Of a DNA stretch of 64,000 nucleotides, positions 27,833 to 40,373 are shown one piece after another. The DNA lies in contig BRXU01000004.1 of the NCBI GenBank assembly GCA_030267565.1, positions 4,718,501-4,782,500 of the forward strand, in the 5' to 3' direction. Positions within the stretch are counted from its first letter, which is position 1, and every line of letters begins with the position of its first letter. The notes under the pieces were generated by a model, which saw only the letters and a list, made by a program, of their open reading frames with translations, did no database searches and was not told the DNA's origin. Made by a program: the position numbers and the translations under genes. The stretch is from Pleodorina starrii. Taxonomy: Eukaryota; Chlorophyta; Chlorophyceae; Chlamydomonadales; Volvocaceae.

Positions 27833-30800
27833 CCGTCGTCCGCCGCCGCGGGCTGCCCTGCTGCCCAGCCAGCGCCCGGTCCCGCCGCGCCGCGCGCCGC
27901 CGCGCCTGCCGCTCCCGCTCCTCCCGCTCCTCGTCCGTGGTCGTCTCAAATGCGTGGTGGCGCTGCTGATCCCGTCCGATGCCCAGGTGCGCCAACTGCA
28001 GCAGCATCTCCCGAGTCAGCGCGCGACCGCCGCCGCCGCCGCCGCTGGCGGCGGCCACCTCCTCGAAAGCCACGCGCGGCGCGGTGTGCCCTCCTGCCGC
28101 CACGGCCGCGTTAGAGCGGCGGTTCTGGTACGGGTGCGTACGGCAGGACGACTGGGTCTCCATATCCACCGGCTCCTCGTCAATCATGACGCGGCCGCCG
28201 CCGGCGCCCCCGCCGCCAGGGTTGCTGACGCGGCGGCTGGTGCGGCCCGCCAGGCCGCCACCGGTGCTGATGGACACCCGGCCGGAGGACTGCTGCCGCG
28301 GGCGCGAAGCGGCGGCGCTGCCGCCGGCCTGCGACGAGAGCATCGTCGTCGAGTCTCGGGCGCTGCGCGCCCGGCCACGTGGCGGCGACGCGCCGGATGT
28401 GGACGGTGCCGCCGCTGCCGCTGCCGCGGCGGCAGCGGCGAGGAAGGGCGTGGCGGGGAGCTGACGCGACGGCACGGCGACGGCGGCGGTGTTGAGGGTG
28501 GCACGCGAGGCGACGCCGCGGAAAAAGTCCGCGGCGGTGCAGATGGTGGGCGGGTCGGGCGGCAGGAGCTTATCGGCAGCGGCGGCGTCGTGCGCGCCGA
28601 CGCGCGTGCTGGACGGCCGCCCCGCCAGCGGCACGGTGGTGGACAGGAAGTAGGCCTGTGCGGTGCCCTGCGGCAGCAGCTGCGCTGGCGGCAGCCCGTC
28701 GTCTGCCACCGACGCCGATGCGGCCGGCTCCGGCAGTGGCGGCGTCTGGGTGCCCTGCTCCGCCTTCCTGCCCGGCGCGGCGCCGCCGGCGGAGCCGGCG
28801 GGCGAGATGACCTGCGTGCCGGCCGCTGCCGCCATTCCAGGCGGCGAGGCGGCGGAGGCGGAGGCGGAGGCGGAAGCCGAGGGCGCGGGTGAGGCGGCGG
28901 GTGTGCTGGCACGCGACAGGGTCGGAGTCGACGCGCCGGCGGCGGCCGTGTGCGACTGGGTCGACGCCGCGGCGGATGATTTGCCGAGGCTGCCGGAGGA
29001 GTGGGTCGTGCGAGGGGTAGGGCCCTGCAGGGCCGGGATGCCGCTGGAGGAAGCCCGGGACGGCTCCGCTGAAGGGCTGGGGCCGGCGGACGCGACGGCG
29101 CGGGGGCGCGCGTCGTGTCCGGACCGTTCGGAGGGGGGCGACCCCGGCGTGCCTCGCTCGCTGCTGTTGCCGCCGCCGCCGCTGGTGACGGCGGTGTGCG
29201 CGGCGAAGCGCGTCGTGGGGGGCGCAGGCGCGGGCGCGGGTATGCCGCTGCTGGGGTGACGCGCGATGGGGGTGGCGGGCTGTGGACCGGCGTTGCGGGA
29301 GGCGGCCGCGGGCGCGGGCTCGGCGCTGCCGCCGGCGCTCGGGTGCGTCGCGAGGCGAGTGTCCATCGCGACGCCGTCCTCGGTGCCGCGCCGCCGTGAG
29401 CCTGCGGCAAGGGGGCAGCGGCAAACGGGCGCGCTGACTTGCGCATGCACATCCCCCAAATTACCCTGGCTACAGCAGAGAGTCGTACAGGGGAAGTTGC
29501 TGCTGCGACGGGTCTGGGTGTCATGTACAATATCTGTACATGACAGGCCATCCTAATCTCATACTTTTTTAACTTTGGTATTGAGAGCTGCGACCAGCGA
29601 TGCCCCGTAGCGCATGACCTGGAATGGAGGCCGGTGGATAAAGAGCGACACAAACTACAGTCCGTCCCTTCCGTCGCCACGGCACCACTACATAGGACTG
29701 CCGCGGCGCTTCGCCTCAGCAGCTCACCAACCGCAAGAAGAATGCCGAGTAAAGCCCCGAGTAAAGTCCAAGCGTTCCTTACTGTTCCCCCCCCCCTCCG
29801 CCTCCGCCCGCCTCACCGTCCTCCAGTTCCGACGAGTTGGACATGCGCGCCAGCGCCAGCGCCTCGCTCTTCCGCGTCTGAAAGTTCTCCGCACGCGCCA
29901 TGATGCGCTCCGACAGCGTCCCGCCGCTCAGCGCCGGCGACAGGGGCGCCTCCGCCACCGCGGCCGCCGCCGCCGCGCCGCCGCCGCTGCCGCCGGCGGC
30001 GGCCGCCAGCGCCGCCAGGTTGTGGAATCCCTTCGCGCGGAAGCGCTCCCGCACAATCTCTAGCAGCGCCGGCACCATGCCGCCCGTGCGCGCGATATCA
30101 GCCTCGGTGATGGTGATGCTGATGCCGGGCCCGTCGGCGTGCGAGGAACCGGCGCCGGGCTGCGTGAGGCCGCCGCTGCTGAGGCGGTGGTGGATGGCGC
30201 TGGCGTCCAGGGCGGCGGCGGCGTCTAGGGGCCGGCTCAGGGTGGGCTGCAGCGGCGGCGGCGGAGGGGGCATGGCGGCGCCGCCGCTGCCGGGGAGACC
30301 AGTCGCGGATGGCGCAGGGGCAGCAGCGGGCTGCGGCTTCGTGGTGGGAGCTCTGGAGGTGGGTGGAGACGAGGGTTGGGGGACGCGGCCGGAAGAGGCG
30401 GCAGGTAAGCACAGCAGCCAGGAAGCGCTCGTGTGTGTGCGGGGGCCGGTTAACCACGTATAGGCCAGAGCCCGTAAACAGGGGAGGGGAGGGGTTGGGG
30501 ATGCGTTGGATGGCGAGCTGCGCCACATGGAAAGGGAATTGAGTGCACATGGCGGCTTGGTAGGGCGCCGCCCCCGGGTCGGTACGTCCAGGCAGTTACT
30601 GGTGCGAGAGCGGAGGAGAGAGGGGCGCCAACAGAGGTGCACAACGGGGCCGCCAAGGGATACGCTACGACTGTTCTGTGGCGATGATTTTGTGGCCACG
30701 AAAACTCCAAGGGCTTCGTCCCTCACCTGCAGCCGTTGTCCGATGCGAGGACCACCACCGAAGCGCCGCTGGCCGGCAGCGCCACACGCATGTGCTCGCC

Positions 30801-33800
30801 CTCCGGGCTTCCCGGCCGCTCATCCGCCGCCGCCTCCGACCGCGACAGCGCGAGCGGCGGCGGCTGTCGCCCGGCGAACTCGGCCGCCGCCGCCACATCG
30901 CTCTTCGCGCCTTGCGCCGCTGCCGCCGCCACAGCGCCGTCGGGCGACGCGAAGGGACTGCCGGGATGGGATGCCGCGCCGGCGCCCGCGCCCTGGCCCC
31001 CGCCACCGGCCGGCGGGCTGCTCTGCTGCCGCACCCTCTCCGCACCGCCCGCAGCCCCGAACGCCGCCGCGTCTGTCGCCGCATCCTCGCCCTCCTCGTC
31101 GCTGCTTTCCTCCCATGGCAGCTTGCCCACCGGCTCCCATCGCCCGCGTCCACCGTCCTCGTCGCCCCCATCCGCATCCTCATCCTCATCTCCGTCGCTG
31201 CGCGGTCCGCCCAACACGTCGGAGCTGGCCCCTTCCAGCACGGCCACCCCCGAGCGCCCCGGCTGCCACCCCTGCCACCCGCGCTGGCTCTCCCGCACGC
31301 TCGCCTCCACCCCCACAGATGCCGCGAATGCCGGCGCCGGACCTCCCCCGGCTGACGCGGATCCGCGTCGCGGGGCCGCGCTGGGCGAGGGCGGCGACCG
31401 CCGCACCGAAACCAGGCCGTTGCGGTCCTGCAAATGGGCCTCCGCCTCCTCACCCACCTCAAGCTGCTGCTGGTGCTGCTGCTGGTGGCCCGCCTTCGGC
31501 GGGCTGCTGCCGGCGGCGTAGCCGTCGCCCTCCTCGCTGATCTTGTGCAGCCCGTCCCCGCCGCTGCTGCGGATCTTGAGCCTGCTGGAGCTCGCGAAAA
31601 CCTTGGTGTTGATGCCGAAGGAGAAGTCGCCGATCGGGATGCGGCAGGCCAGCGCCTGCGCCGACCCGCTGAAGGCCTGCACGGCGCCCGGCTCCGCGCG
31701 CAGGCGCACCGTCTCCACCGAGCGCACGCCCATGTTCGCGGCCGGGCGGTCCTGCAGCAGCGGCTCGCTGGTGTAAGAGCCCAGCACCACGTCGCGGCCC
31801 AGGGCCGGCGCCAGCCCGGTGGCGCCGCCGCCCGAGGAGGAGGTCGCGGCGGCGTTGTTGCTGCGGCCGGCGGCGGCCAGCACCTCCGGCGGCGGCACGA
31901 AGCCGATGGAGGGGGTTGAGGTGACAGTGGTGGCTGCGCTGGCCTGGCCCATGATCTCCGGCGGCGGTACGAAGCCGATGGAGGGCGGGGCGGCGACTGC
32001 GGTTGGCGTGCTGCTGCGGCTAAGAGCCTCCGGCGGCGGTACGAAGCCGATGGCGGGCGGGGCCACCACCGGGGTCGATGACGTGCTGCCCTGACCCACG
32101 ACCTCGGGCGGCGGGACGGAGCTTCTGGCCGGTGCAGGGAGGGCTGTTGTGGCTGTGCTGCTTTGAACCAGTAGCCCCGGCGGCGGCACGAAGCCCACCA
32201 CCGGCGGCGCTTGGCTGTTGCTTGGGACGGCCCCGGACAACAGCCCAGGCGGCGGCACGAACCCCACCACCGGCGCCGCGCCGCCGCCGCTGGACCGCTC
32301 GCCCGCGGCAGGAGGCTCGAAAGGGAAAGGGAAGCGTGGCGAGTCCTGCCGCGGCGACACGCGGGAGCTGGGGCAGCCCTCGTCGCCGTCGGCGCCGCCG
32401 CTGCCCACGCTGATCATCACCCCGCCGCCGGACTCTGCCGCAAGGAACCTCCAGCCCAGCCCGCCGCTGCCGGTGCTGCCGACGCTGCCTATGCTGGAGT
32501 ACTGCTCCCGGGTCCGGCCGAGCTGCCGGTCAAAGGGAGACGCAGCACCCGCACCCCCACCAGTGCCCCCAGCAGCCTCAGCAGCCTCAGCGGCTGCGTC
32601 AGCGAAGGAGGGTGAGTGTAGCCCTCCAGCGGGAGCCGCATCCGCAGCCTCAGCCCACGGCCTTTGCCACCCTTCGCCATCGGCAGCGTCAGCGAGGACC
32701 TGCGGCTGCAGCTGCGGCGCGGGCGCCGAGCGGGGCGCCGTGGCCGCGGCTGCGTGCGCGGCGCCCACCTCCCCGCTCGCGAACCGCGACATCGCCTGCG
32801 GCTGCGGAATCCTGGACCTCCCGACGGCCGACGCCGGGCGCGGCCCGCCCTGCTGGACCTCCCGTCGGAGGCTGCTGGGGGAGATGACGCCGTCCTCCGG
32901 TGGCTGCAGTGCCTCTCGACCCGCTGCAGCTGCGCCGGGCGTCTGAATCGGCGGTGGCCGCATGCCGGCCGGCTGCTGCTGCCGCGGCTGCGGCCCAGGC
33001 TCGCTGCAAGCCCGCAGCGCGGCGCGGGCCGCGGCAGCGGGCCCGGGCCCGGACGCCGGCGCCAGCGAGTGCAGTGGGCTGCCGATGCCCGGGCTGGCGG
33101 GGCCCGACCCGGAGTCGTGCGCCGCCAAAGGCTGGTTGCGGGAGAAGGACGAGGAGCGTCCGTAGTCCGCGGCCGCGTCCGAGCCGGCGCTTTCCCTGGG
33201 AGTGAGGTCCAGGCTGCCGGAGGAGTGGAAGGTGTCGGCGCGCCCCACCAGGCGCCGCTGGATGGTGTCGCTCATGGCCTTGTGGTACTGCGAGCGGAGC
33301 TGCTCGCCGTGCGTGGGCACTTGGACGCCCTGGAGGGAGCTGCGCACGTGGGGCGACAGGTCCTGTTTGAGCGCCTTGAGCGCAGAGCTGACGGACGCGC
33401 CGGCGGACGCCAAGGGCGTCGGCGGGGGCGGCTCGCCGTCGGCGGCGTAGCGGGACGGGCGGCCGTGCGCGACGGAGCCAGACAGCTGCTCGAAATCGTC
33501 CAGGCACACCTCGATGCCCTCGTCCAGCTCGTCCCCGAGGGGGCCGTCCTCCTCCCACTCGACCTCCTCCGAGCCCGGCCCTTCCCAGGAAAGAAGGGTC
33601 GAGCTGCCCGGCCCTGCCCAGCCCGGCCCTGTCTGGCTGTCCTGCTGGCCTGGCGCATCGCTGCGAGGCGCGCCTATGTCGCTGGAGCTGCGAGCTGCCC
33701 CGACACCGGGGACAGCACCAACTGTGGCGGGGTTTATCTGCGCGGTTTGCGGGGCAACCGCACCGGAGTAGCGAACATTTGCCAGCCCGCCTTGCGAACG

Positions 33801-33974
33801 CTGCTGTAGCCCCGGCAGCTGTTGTGGATGCGATTGGCGCTCGCCTGTCGACCCCGAAACCCGCTCCAAGTTTTCCACGCAAGATTGAAGGCGAAGATGA
33901 AGCTGCTGTACCTTTTCCTTGATGCCCTCGGCCGTGCTGAATATGCGAGAGTCGTCGTCGCCGCAGGTTCGCAT
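27833..33974 (-). CDS. Large low-complexity protein, 5' part
   Basis: Exons 30727-33974, 29817-30352 and 27833-29401 join in phase. The ATG at 33974 opens MRTCGDDDSRIFSTAEGIKEK, followed by a short helical segment and then about 1,700 residues rich in Ala, Gly, Ser and Pro. Residues near 31,880-32,260 (DNA) form six degenerate repeats of 69-72 nt with core GFVPPPE or GFVPPPG. Exon 3 reads to a stop at 27771, but its last 20 codons follow a strong GTAGGT donor at 27832 and use codons rare here (ATA, AAA). I therefore favour splicing to the exon starting at 27323, giving one protein of about 3,662 residues. If the gene ends at 27771, it is 1,804 residues. No family is recognised. A scaffold role is possible from composition only. 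Confidence 0.7.
30448..30479 (+). repeat. Dispersed repeat, copy 2
   Basis: Plus-strand match to the reverse complement of 10711-10746 with two mismatches over about 31 bp. It lies in the 30353-30726 intron of the large low-complexity gene. Confidence 0.7.
31880..32262 (-). repeat. Tandem coding repeat with GFVPPPE core
   Basis: Six imperfect units of about 69-72 nt within the first exon of the large low-complexity gene. Each codes for a variable Ser/Thr/Ala/Pro linker plus a GFVPPPE/GFVPPPG box; one unit is reduced to SVPPPEV. The conserved box against variable linkers suggests selection on the motif. Confidence 0.8.
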
Positions 33975-34967
33975 AGTTTGACTGCCGCAGGCTCACAAGG
34001 TGGAGGCCTTCATAACCAACTATTAAATACAGTCAGCAACGACATGATATGTGGCGATTCTCTGGGACTGTTATGGCTTGAGTGCAGGTGTCAAATCCCA
34101 CCCAGTCCCAAGCTGCAAGTTCACGTAACAAACTTTACATAGGCTTCACATGCAAGCATTCCTACAAAGATCTAAATGGATACTTTGTAATTTGTCACTG
34201 AAGCGTGTTTCGTGTCATCCGTACGCTTCCTCTTCCCGCGCCTGGGCGCCCCCTCAGTCACAACAAGCATAATACCATGCCGATCAAGCATTAATAAGCT
34301 TGCACATTCCGGCATGAAAGGAAAATCCATCAAGACGTGTAATGTCAACCGACACCGTTGCCCCTGGGTTGCCACGGAGCGGATGCGGGCCCCTATGTAT
34401 CGCGTACTCGGGGCTCGCATATGTCCACCCTACCTGCGTGCAGCGTAACCCTATCCCAAACATATGAAAACTATCGGTATACTCTGGCAAATGCGACAGG
34501 CGCATACGCGCGCTCATAAAGCCCACCTGAGCTCCTGCCCTGAGTCACTACCCCTGAAGCATCTGCTTACCCCACGCACCAATGCACATTCTTAAATACA
34601 GCAGCTGACTCCCGTCCAGCATGCTCTTTCCCCATTCGAGCGTTCCCCCTTTTGTGCCCCTGCCGAGTATCACAATATTGAACCCGCCTGCGCTGGGTCT
34701 GCTTCACAGAGGAGCCGCCCATAAACACAAACACACACGGGGCAGGCTTCCGTCATCGTCACGCGCTGCGTCAATGCAGAGGTTTGGTCAACAGTGGTCA
34801 AACAAGCGCTCTTGCCCCCATCCCCATGTGTGTATGCATGTCCCAATGCGCTGACCCGGGCGCCGCCGCCAGCACAGCGGCGCCAACAGCCCTGTCAGTC
34901 AAGTAGCCATGTCAATCGTATGCTCCGGGGCCCTGCATGACAACAAGAAGACACGGCGGCAAGGGGG
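33975..34967. other. Intergenic region between SHIPPO gene 3' end and large gene 5' end
   Basis: About 1 kb, AT-richer than the flanking exons. It should contain the SHIPPO 3' UTR (minus-strand TGTAA at 34135-34139) and the promoter/5' UTR of the large low-complexity gene in the remaining ~160 bp. No coding frame is supported. Confidence 0.6.
34135..34139 (-). terminator. TGTAA-type polyadenylation motif for SHIPPO gene
   Basis: TGTAA on the minus strand, about 830 nt after the stop at 34968. Correct strand and plausible distance for a volvocalean 3' UTR. Confidence 0.45.
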
Positions 34968-37252
34968 TTAGAACGCCGTACTCTCCATTCCACTCTCACA
35001 GGCACTCGTTAAGCAGCCACTGCCTGAGCAACCGCTGCGAACAACGCCGCTCAGCGTGCCGTTGCTAGCGTTAGCAGCGGCAAAGCCAAACCCCCCAACA
35101 AGGCACAGCCGCCCGTCCCATCCCACGCCACCCGGAAGCTCGGGCGTCCGCGTCATCCCCATCTCCACCCCGCGGCCCCTGCTGCGCACCGGTGTCTGGC
35201 TCGTCTTGAACACCAGCCGCGGCTGCGACCCGAATCCGTATGCCGGTAGATTCGTCCGCACGCTGAGGCTCTGCTTCCCAAAGCTGGTCATGTTGTTGGG
35301 CTGCTGCCGGTCGTAGTTGTTGGGCGAGAAGCTGCCGCGGAGCACCTTGGCGTGCTGAGACGTGATGAAGCGCGTCGACTCCTTGTCGCGGTCGGAGCTC
35401 CCGAAGCCGTATGCGGGCATTGTCCGCGACAGCGACAACGGCTGCTTTCCGATCTACGGGCAGGAAAGGAAAGGAAAGGAAAGGGAAGGAAAGGGAGAAC
35501 CGTGGAGGAGGGCTTACGGCTTAGCTGCGGAGGTGCGACGGGAGGCACGTGTCAGCGGATGGGGCCTGCGTTGCGTACTTGCGTTTGGCGGGAGCTCCCT
35601 CGGCGGAGGATTCCTCGGCAGCTACGCAACGCTGCCGTGCGCTACGGTGCAGCCGGCGCGGTGCCCCGCGGCCTTGTGCGGCTGCAAGCGCCTTAAGCGC
35701 GACACCCACACGCCCAGGCACAGGGGCCTCCAGATGTGGCACTCAGACTGGGCAGGCACAGCCGCCGGGTTGGGGTTATCGGTGCTGCAAAGAGGCGGGG
35801 TGCAGGCCGTGCCAGCCTTCTCCAGCAGCGCGCGCGCCCACGGCCGGTGCGGCCCCCGGCCCCCCGCCCAACAACAAACGGATTCACATCTGCCCCCACA
35901 TCTGGCCCCCCCCCCCGTGTGCCACTCACGCTATTCCATGTCTCGTACTGTCCCGCCGCGGGCATGGTCTTCGACAGCGCCTCGTACCGGTCCCTGCGCG
36001 AGAGGGTGTGGCGCATGGTGCACGGGGCGCAGTTCCTGTCGGCGATAGCTAAGGGGCGGCCATCAGGCTTGCCACAGCCGTGCCCGAGCAAAGACGAGAA
36101 ACGGTGGTCAAAAGGCAGGGCAGGCGAAACAAGCGGGGCGGCAGGGGTCGGGCAAATCGCCGGGACTGGCTCAGCGCAAAGCGGACGGCTGCGCAGCGCC
36201 TCAAAGTCCCCGTTAGTCAGGCCGTGCGTCAGGCGCCGCACATCCGCACTGCGTCGCGACAGCCCGGCACGACGTGACAGACGCCGTGGGGGCCATAACG
36301 AGCCAACGCGGGCGGCGTTTCGACTTTCGCCAAGCTCGCGCCAAGGCGCGTGCGTGCACCCGGCCCCGGCATTCCTGGACATCTGCCTGCCCTTCCTAAA
36401 CTGTGGCCCTTCGCCTGGGCGACACCTCTTGGTTACCCCCAGATGCCTGTCTTGAAGTATCCCAGAAAGTCCACCATGTACCGCCCACTGACGGCAGCCG
36501 CAGCCAGCAGCCGGAGCATCACTCACTTGAGGCGGTCCGTCCGAGGCAGCGAGAAGGCGGGCGAGTTGGTTTTGGAGCTCGTGATTTGGTAGCCCATCGC
36601 CCCCGGCACGGTGTACGAGCCGGGCGGCGAGCCCATCGTGCCGCGCTGCTGTTCCACGTGTCGACTGGACAGGAAGACCTTTTGCGCCTGCTCCCGCGTC
36701 CCCGACCCGAACCGCACGCGAGATGGACTGCGATTTGGAGAGGCGGCTTGTTCGCCAATTGCGCTGACGACGGGTTGGTAAATGCCTGGTCCCGGGGTGG
36801 TGCTGGGCGTCGGCTTGAGGCGGGCGGTGTGCGGAAACGAGTACGAGGCGGCGGTCTGCTTGCGCGCCTCCGCCTGGGGCTCCAGCGAGCCGGGCACGTT
36901 GTAGATATGGCCGGGCCCCTCGCGACATTTGCGGTCGACCTGTGCGACGCACGGGTGGAAGCAGTTGCTGCGGTTGCCCATCGCGACGTCTGTCGACAGG
37001 TACATGCCAGCGACCGCCCCCGGCGCATATGAGATGCTTAAGAGCGCAATTAATGCGCTTGTCAGGAGTACATACCTCCACGTGCGATTGGGATAGAAAT
37101 ATCTTCTCGCGGCCCTCGCGACTGCCGCCCATCGAGAACGCCGGAGCGTTCAGCTTTTTTGAGTCCGCTTGTTTCCCGAACCCTGATCTCCCAGAGGGAC
37201 GGCCCCATGGTTGCTTGACCCAAGGTGACGGTGATTGGGAGTCAACCGCCAT
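34968..37252 (-). CDS. SHIPPO/STPG (sperm-tail PG-rich) repeat protein
   Basis: Exons 37072-37252, 36527-36989, 35930-36035 and 34968-35453 join in phase to 411 residues. The defining Pro-Gly-rich boxes are visible: EGPGHIYNVPGSLEP, STTPGPGIYQPV and SPPGSYTVPGAMG. Other repeat-family parts recur, such as KIFLSQSHVEVY / KVFLSSRHVEQQ and PAFSMGG / PAFSLPR. Later repeats are degenerate (MPAYGFGSS, LPAYGFGSQP). The family (ODF3, STPG) comprises microtubule-associated proteins of cilia and sperm tails, so an axonemal or cortical microtubule role is likely by family. The first donor is ambiguous: GTATGT at 37075 fits consensus better, but only the donor at 37071 keeps the frame and yields the family-like HVEVY. 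Confidence 0.85.
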
Positions 37253-37775
37253 CAGAAGACGCTGACAGTGACGCTGGGAGATGCCGACGCTCTCCCTTGG
37301 CTACAGAAGGGATATGTGCGCTTCCCCAAAAGAACAATATTATCCAAAACAACTTTTGTAGCTAGCTAAGAATATGAAGCGTATAATCTATCCAAAGCCT
37401 AAGCTGTAACCAACACACTGGTATTTGGGACCTCGTCAACTACACAAACAACGTAAGGGTGCTCTCTGAGTGCCACTGACTGATGTCTTGTGACTGCACG
37501 CCGCAGCTGCAAGAAAGCTAAGACATCGAGGAATACGGGGGTACGGATGTACGATATTTTGTACTCGAATCTAACGCCAATTGGCGCTAAATTTCTGCTG
37601 TCAACCCAGGAACACGAGGGTAGGGTTGACAGCAGCAATCCTAGTTGCTATAAAGATTGTCGGGACCTAGGTACTGACAGATGCATTTTAACTTAGCTAA
37701 TTCGCTGCAAAGTGTGGCGGCACGAAGAGCGCAACGCCTAATATAAATACTCCTTTAGTCCGAGCATCAGTGAAG
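37253..37775. promoter_or_regulatory. Divergent promoter region between SHIPPO and CNNM genes
   Basis: A 523-bp head-to-head intergenic region, less GC-rich than the exons. It contains a perfect 12-bp palindrome (37575-37586), a 13-bp inverted repeat (37595-37635) and a TATAAAT at 37742-37748, about 30 bp before the CNNM start codon. The TATA spacing would leave almost no 5' UTR, so its function is doubtful. Confidence 0.55.
37595..37635. repeat. Perfect inverted repeat, 13-bp arms
   Basis: Arms ctgctgtcaaccc (37595-37607) and gggttgacagcag (37623-37635) with a 15-nt loop. They could form a hairpin or bind a dimeric factor. Confidence 0.85.
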
Positions 37776-40342
37776 ATGAATGTCCCACTGTCTCGAACAT
37801 CAGCCCGGATGCAGTTCCGCCGACTTCTAGAGTGGTCAGACAATCCAGTATACGTCGATTGGCTATATGTCGTCGCCTGTTTATTGCTGACATGCTTAGC
37901 TGGACTCATGAGTGGCTTGACTCTCGGGCTGTTGTCGCTCGATACCGTCGATTTGGAGGTTCTGCTGCGTTCCGGCACCGCCAGCGAGCAACGCTACGCG
38001 CGCAAAATTATGCCAATTCTCTCCAACAGCCACATGCTGTTGGTGACGCTTCTAATGTGTAACGCCATGGCCATGGTGTCGCTGCCGCTGTTCCTCGACA
38101 AGCTGGCGGACCCCGTCACCGCCGTCGTCGTCTCTGTCACGGCCGTGCTGTTCTTTGGGGAAATCATACCGCAATCGGTCTGCAGCAGGTGGGCCGCCGG
38201 CCAGGGTGCTAGATGTGTGACGCCCGCTTGCGTCAGCGCCCGTCCGCCCGGGAAGGACCGCCGCCGTGCGGTGCGCCGCCTGCCCCAAGCAAGGGCCTAA
38301 CCCCGCGCGCACGAACAGCACACATGGACACCGACACAAACTAACACATAAACACCCTACATCCAACGCCGTACAACCTACCACCTCCTGTCGCCCGACA
38401 CAGCCAAGCTGCACAGCGTCACATCCCCTCCCCTCCGACCCACCATTCCCGCCTCCTCTCTCTCACCCCTTCAACAACCCCGTCACCCCTTCACGCCCCC
38501 CGGCCCGTGCAAAACCCACCGTCTGCTCCCGGCGCCCCCTCAGGTACGGCCTGGCCGTGGGCGCCCGGCTGGCGCCCCTGGTCCGGCTGCTGATGTGGCT
38601 GTGCAGCCCTGTGGCCTGGCCCATGGGCAAACTGCTGGACCTGCTCATAGGGCCCGACCACCACACGCTGTTCAGGAGGCGACAGCTCAAAGAGCTCGTC
38701 AGGTGTGTGTGGTGGTGGTGGGGGGGGTAAGTGAAGTGTGGTCAAGGGAGGGGGGTGCTGGGACGCTGGGTGGGAGGCTTGCGAGGAGTGGCCGCCGGGG
38801 GTGGACGGCCTCGCAGGCGTGTGGAGGCGGCGGAGGGTTGGGCACCCAGGCCGGACACCCATTTGCGCCAGGGAGCGCCGACCCGGGGGCTGGCGGGGTA
38901 TGGTACAGGCAGCCAAAGAAGCGGTGGTCAAAGGGCGGGGGATGGCCCCCTTTGACTTCTTGCCTTCTTGTTCTTCCCCTGCCAGTCGCTCTCACCCCGC
39001 CGGTCCCCATACCCCCCATTCCTCCGCGCCTCCCTCCCTCCCTCCCTCCCTCCCTCCCTCCCTCCCTCCCTCCCTCCCTCCCTCCCTCCCTCCCCACCTC
39101 CCCCTCCCCCTCACTCCCTCCCTCCCCCTCTCTCCCTCCCTCCCTCCCTCCCTCCCTCCCTCCCCACCTCCCCCTCCCCCTCCCTCCCTCCCTCCCTCCC
39201 TCCCTCCCTCCCTCCCTCCCTCCCCCCCTCCCTCCCTCCCTCCCTCCCTCCCTCCCTCCCTCCCTCCCTCCCTCGGACCGCCATTTCAGCATCCACGCGG
39301 AAGACGCGGGAATGGGCGGTGCACTGACTCGCGACGAAATCAAGGTGGGCCGGCGAGTGGCTGCATGGCCGGGTGGGCGGGCGGGCGGGTGGGGTGCACG
39401 GAGCCACGGAGCCACGGGCGGCTGGGCCCCCGACCCCCACGGGCGGCTGGCTGGGCGGGCAGATGGGTGGGTGGCTTCCCGACCTCCCTCCTTCCCCGGC
39501 CTCCCGACTCACGGCCCTCGCTGCATGCATGCATGCAGGTGATCACGGGGGCTCTGGACCTCACAAGCAAGGTGGCCTACCGGGCCATGACCCCGCTGGA
39601 CAAGGTAAGGAAGAGGGCGGGTGGCGGGTGGGGTCTCAGGGCGTGATGGGCAAGGAGGAGGAGGAGGAGGAGGAGGGGAGGTGCCACCGCCATTGTGCCC
39701 CCCGACTGCTGCCAGCCAATCCATATTCCATGCTTCCCCTCCCCTGCCCTCCCCTCCCCTCCCCTCCCCTGCAGGTGTTTATGCTGTCCAGCAGCGACCG
39801 GCTGGACGAGTCGACGCTGCGCTCCATCCTGCGCTCGGGTCACAGCCGCATCCCGGTGCACCGGGAGGGTGACCGGGGGGATGTGGTGGGGCTGGTGCTG
39901 GTCAAGGAGCTGCTGCAGTACAGGTTGGGCAGCAGTGAGGAGGTGCCGGTGGACATGCTGAGGATGAGGAGCATACCCAGGTGGGCAGGTGGGGGCAGGT
40001 GGGGGTGGGGCGGGTGGGGCAGGTGGGGAGGGGTGGGATGGGGCGGGCGGGGTGGGGGCGGGTAGCTGGGGTGTTAGGAGTTGGGAAGTGCAGCGCGGTG
40101 GCCGGGGCGCAGAAACAAGAGGTACTCGTAGCCCCCAGGGTAGGGTCGTGGGGCGGGGCGGGGCGCAAGGTGGGCAAGGTCCAAGGTGCGTAAAGCGAGC
40201 GGGGCGGGGGGAAAGGATCGAGAGGAGGTGGTGGGCGGGCGGGATGGGAAGTGGTGGGATGCGGCGTGTGCCATGTGGGTGGGTGGGTGGGTAGGTTGGG
40301 TGGGTGGTACCGGGCAGGAGAGCCCTCCGGTCTCTCTTTCTC

Positions 40343-40373
<31 letters not shown>

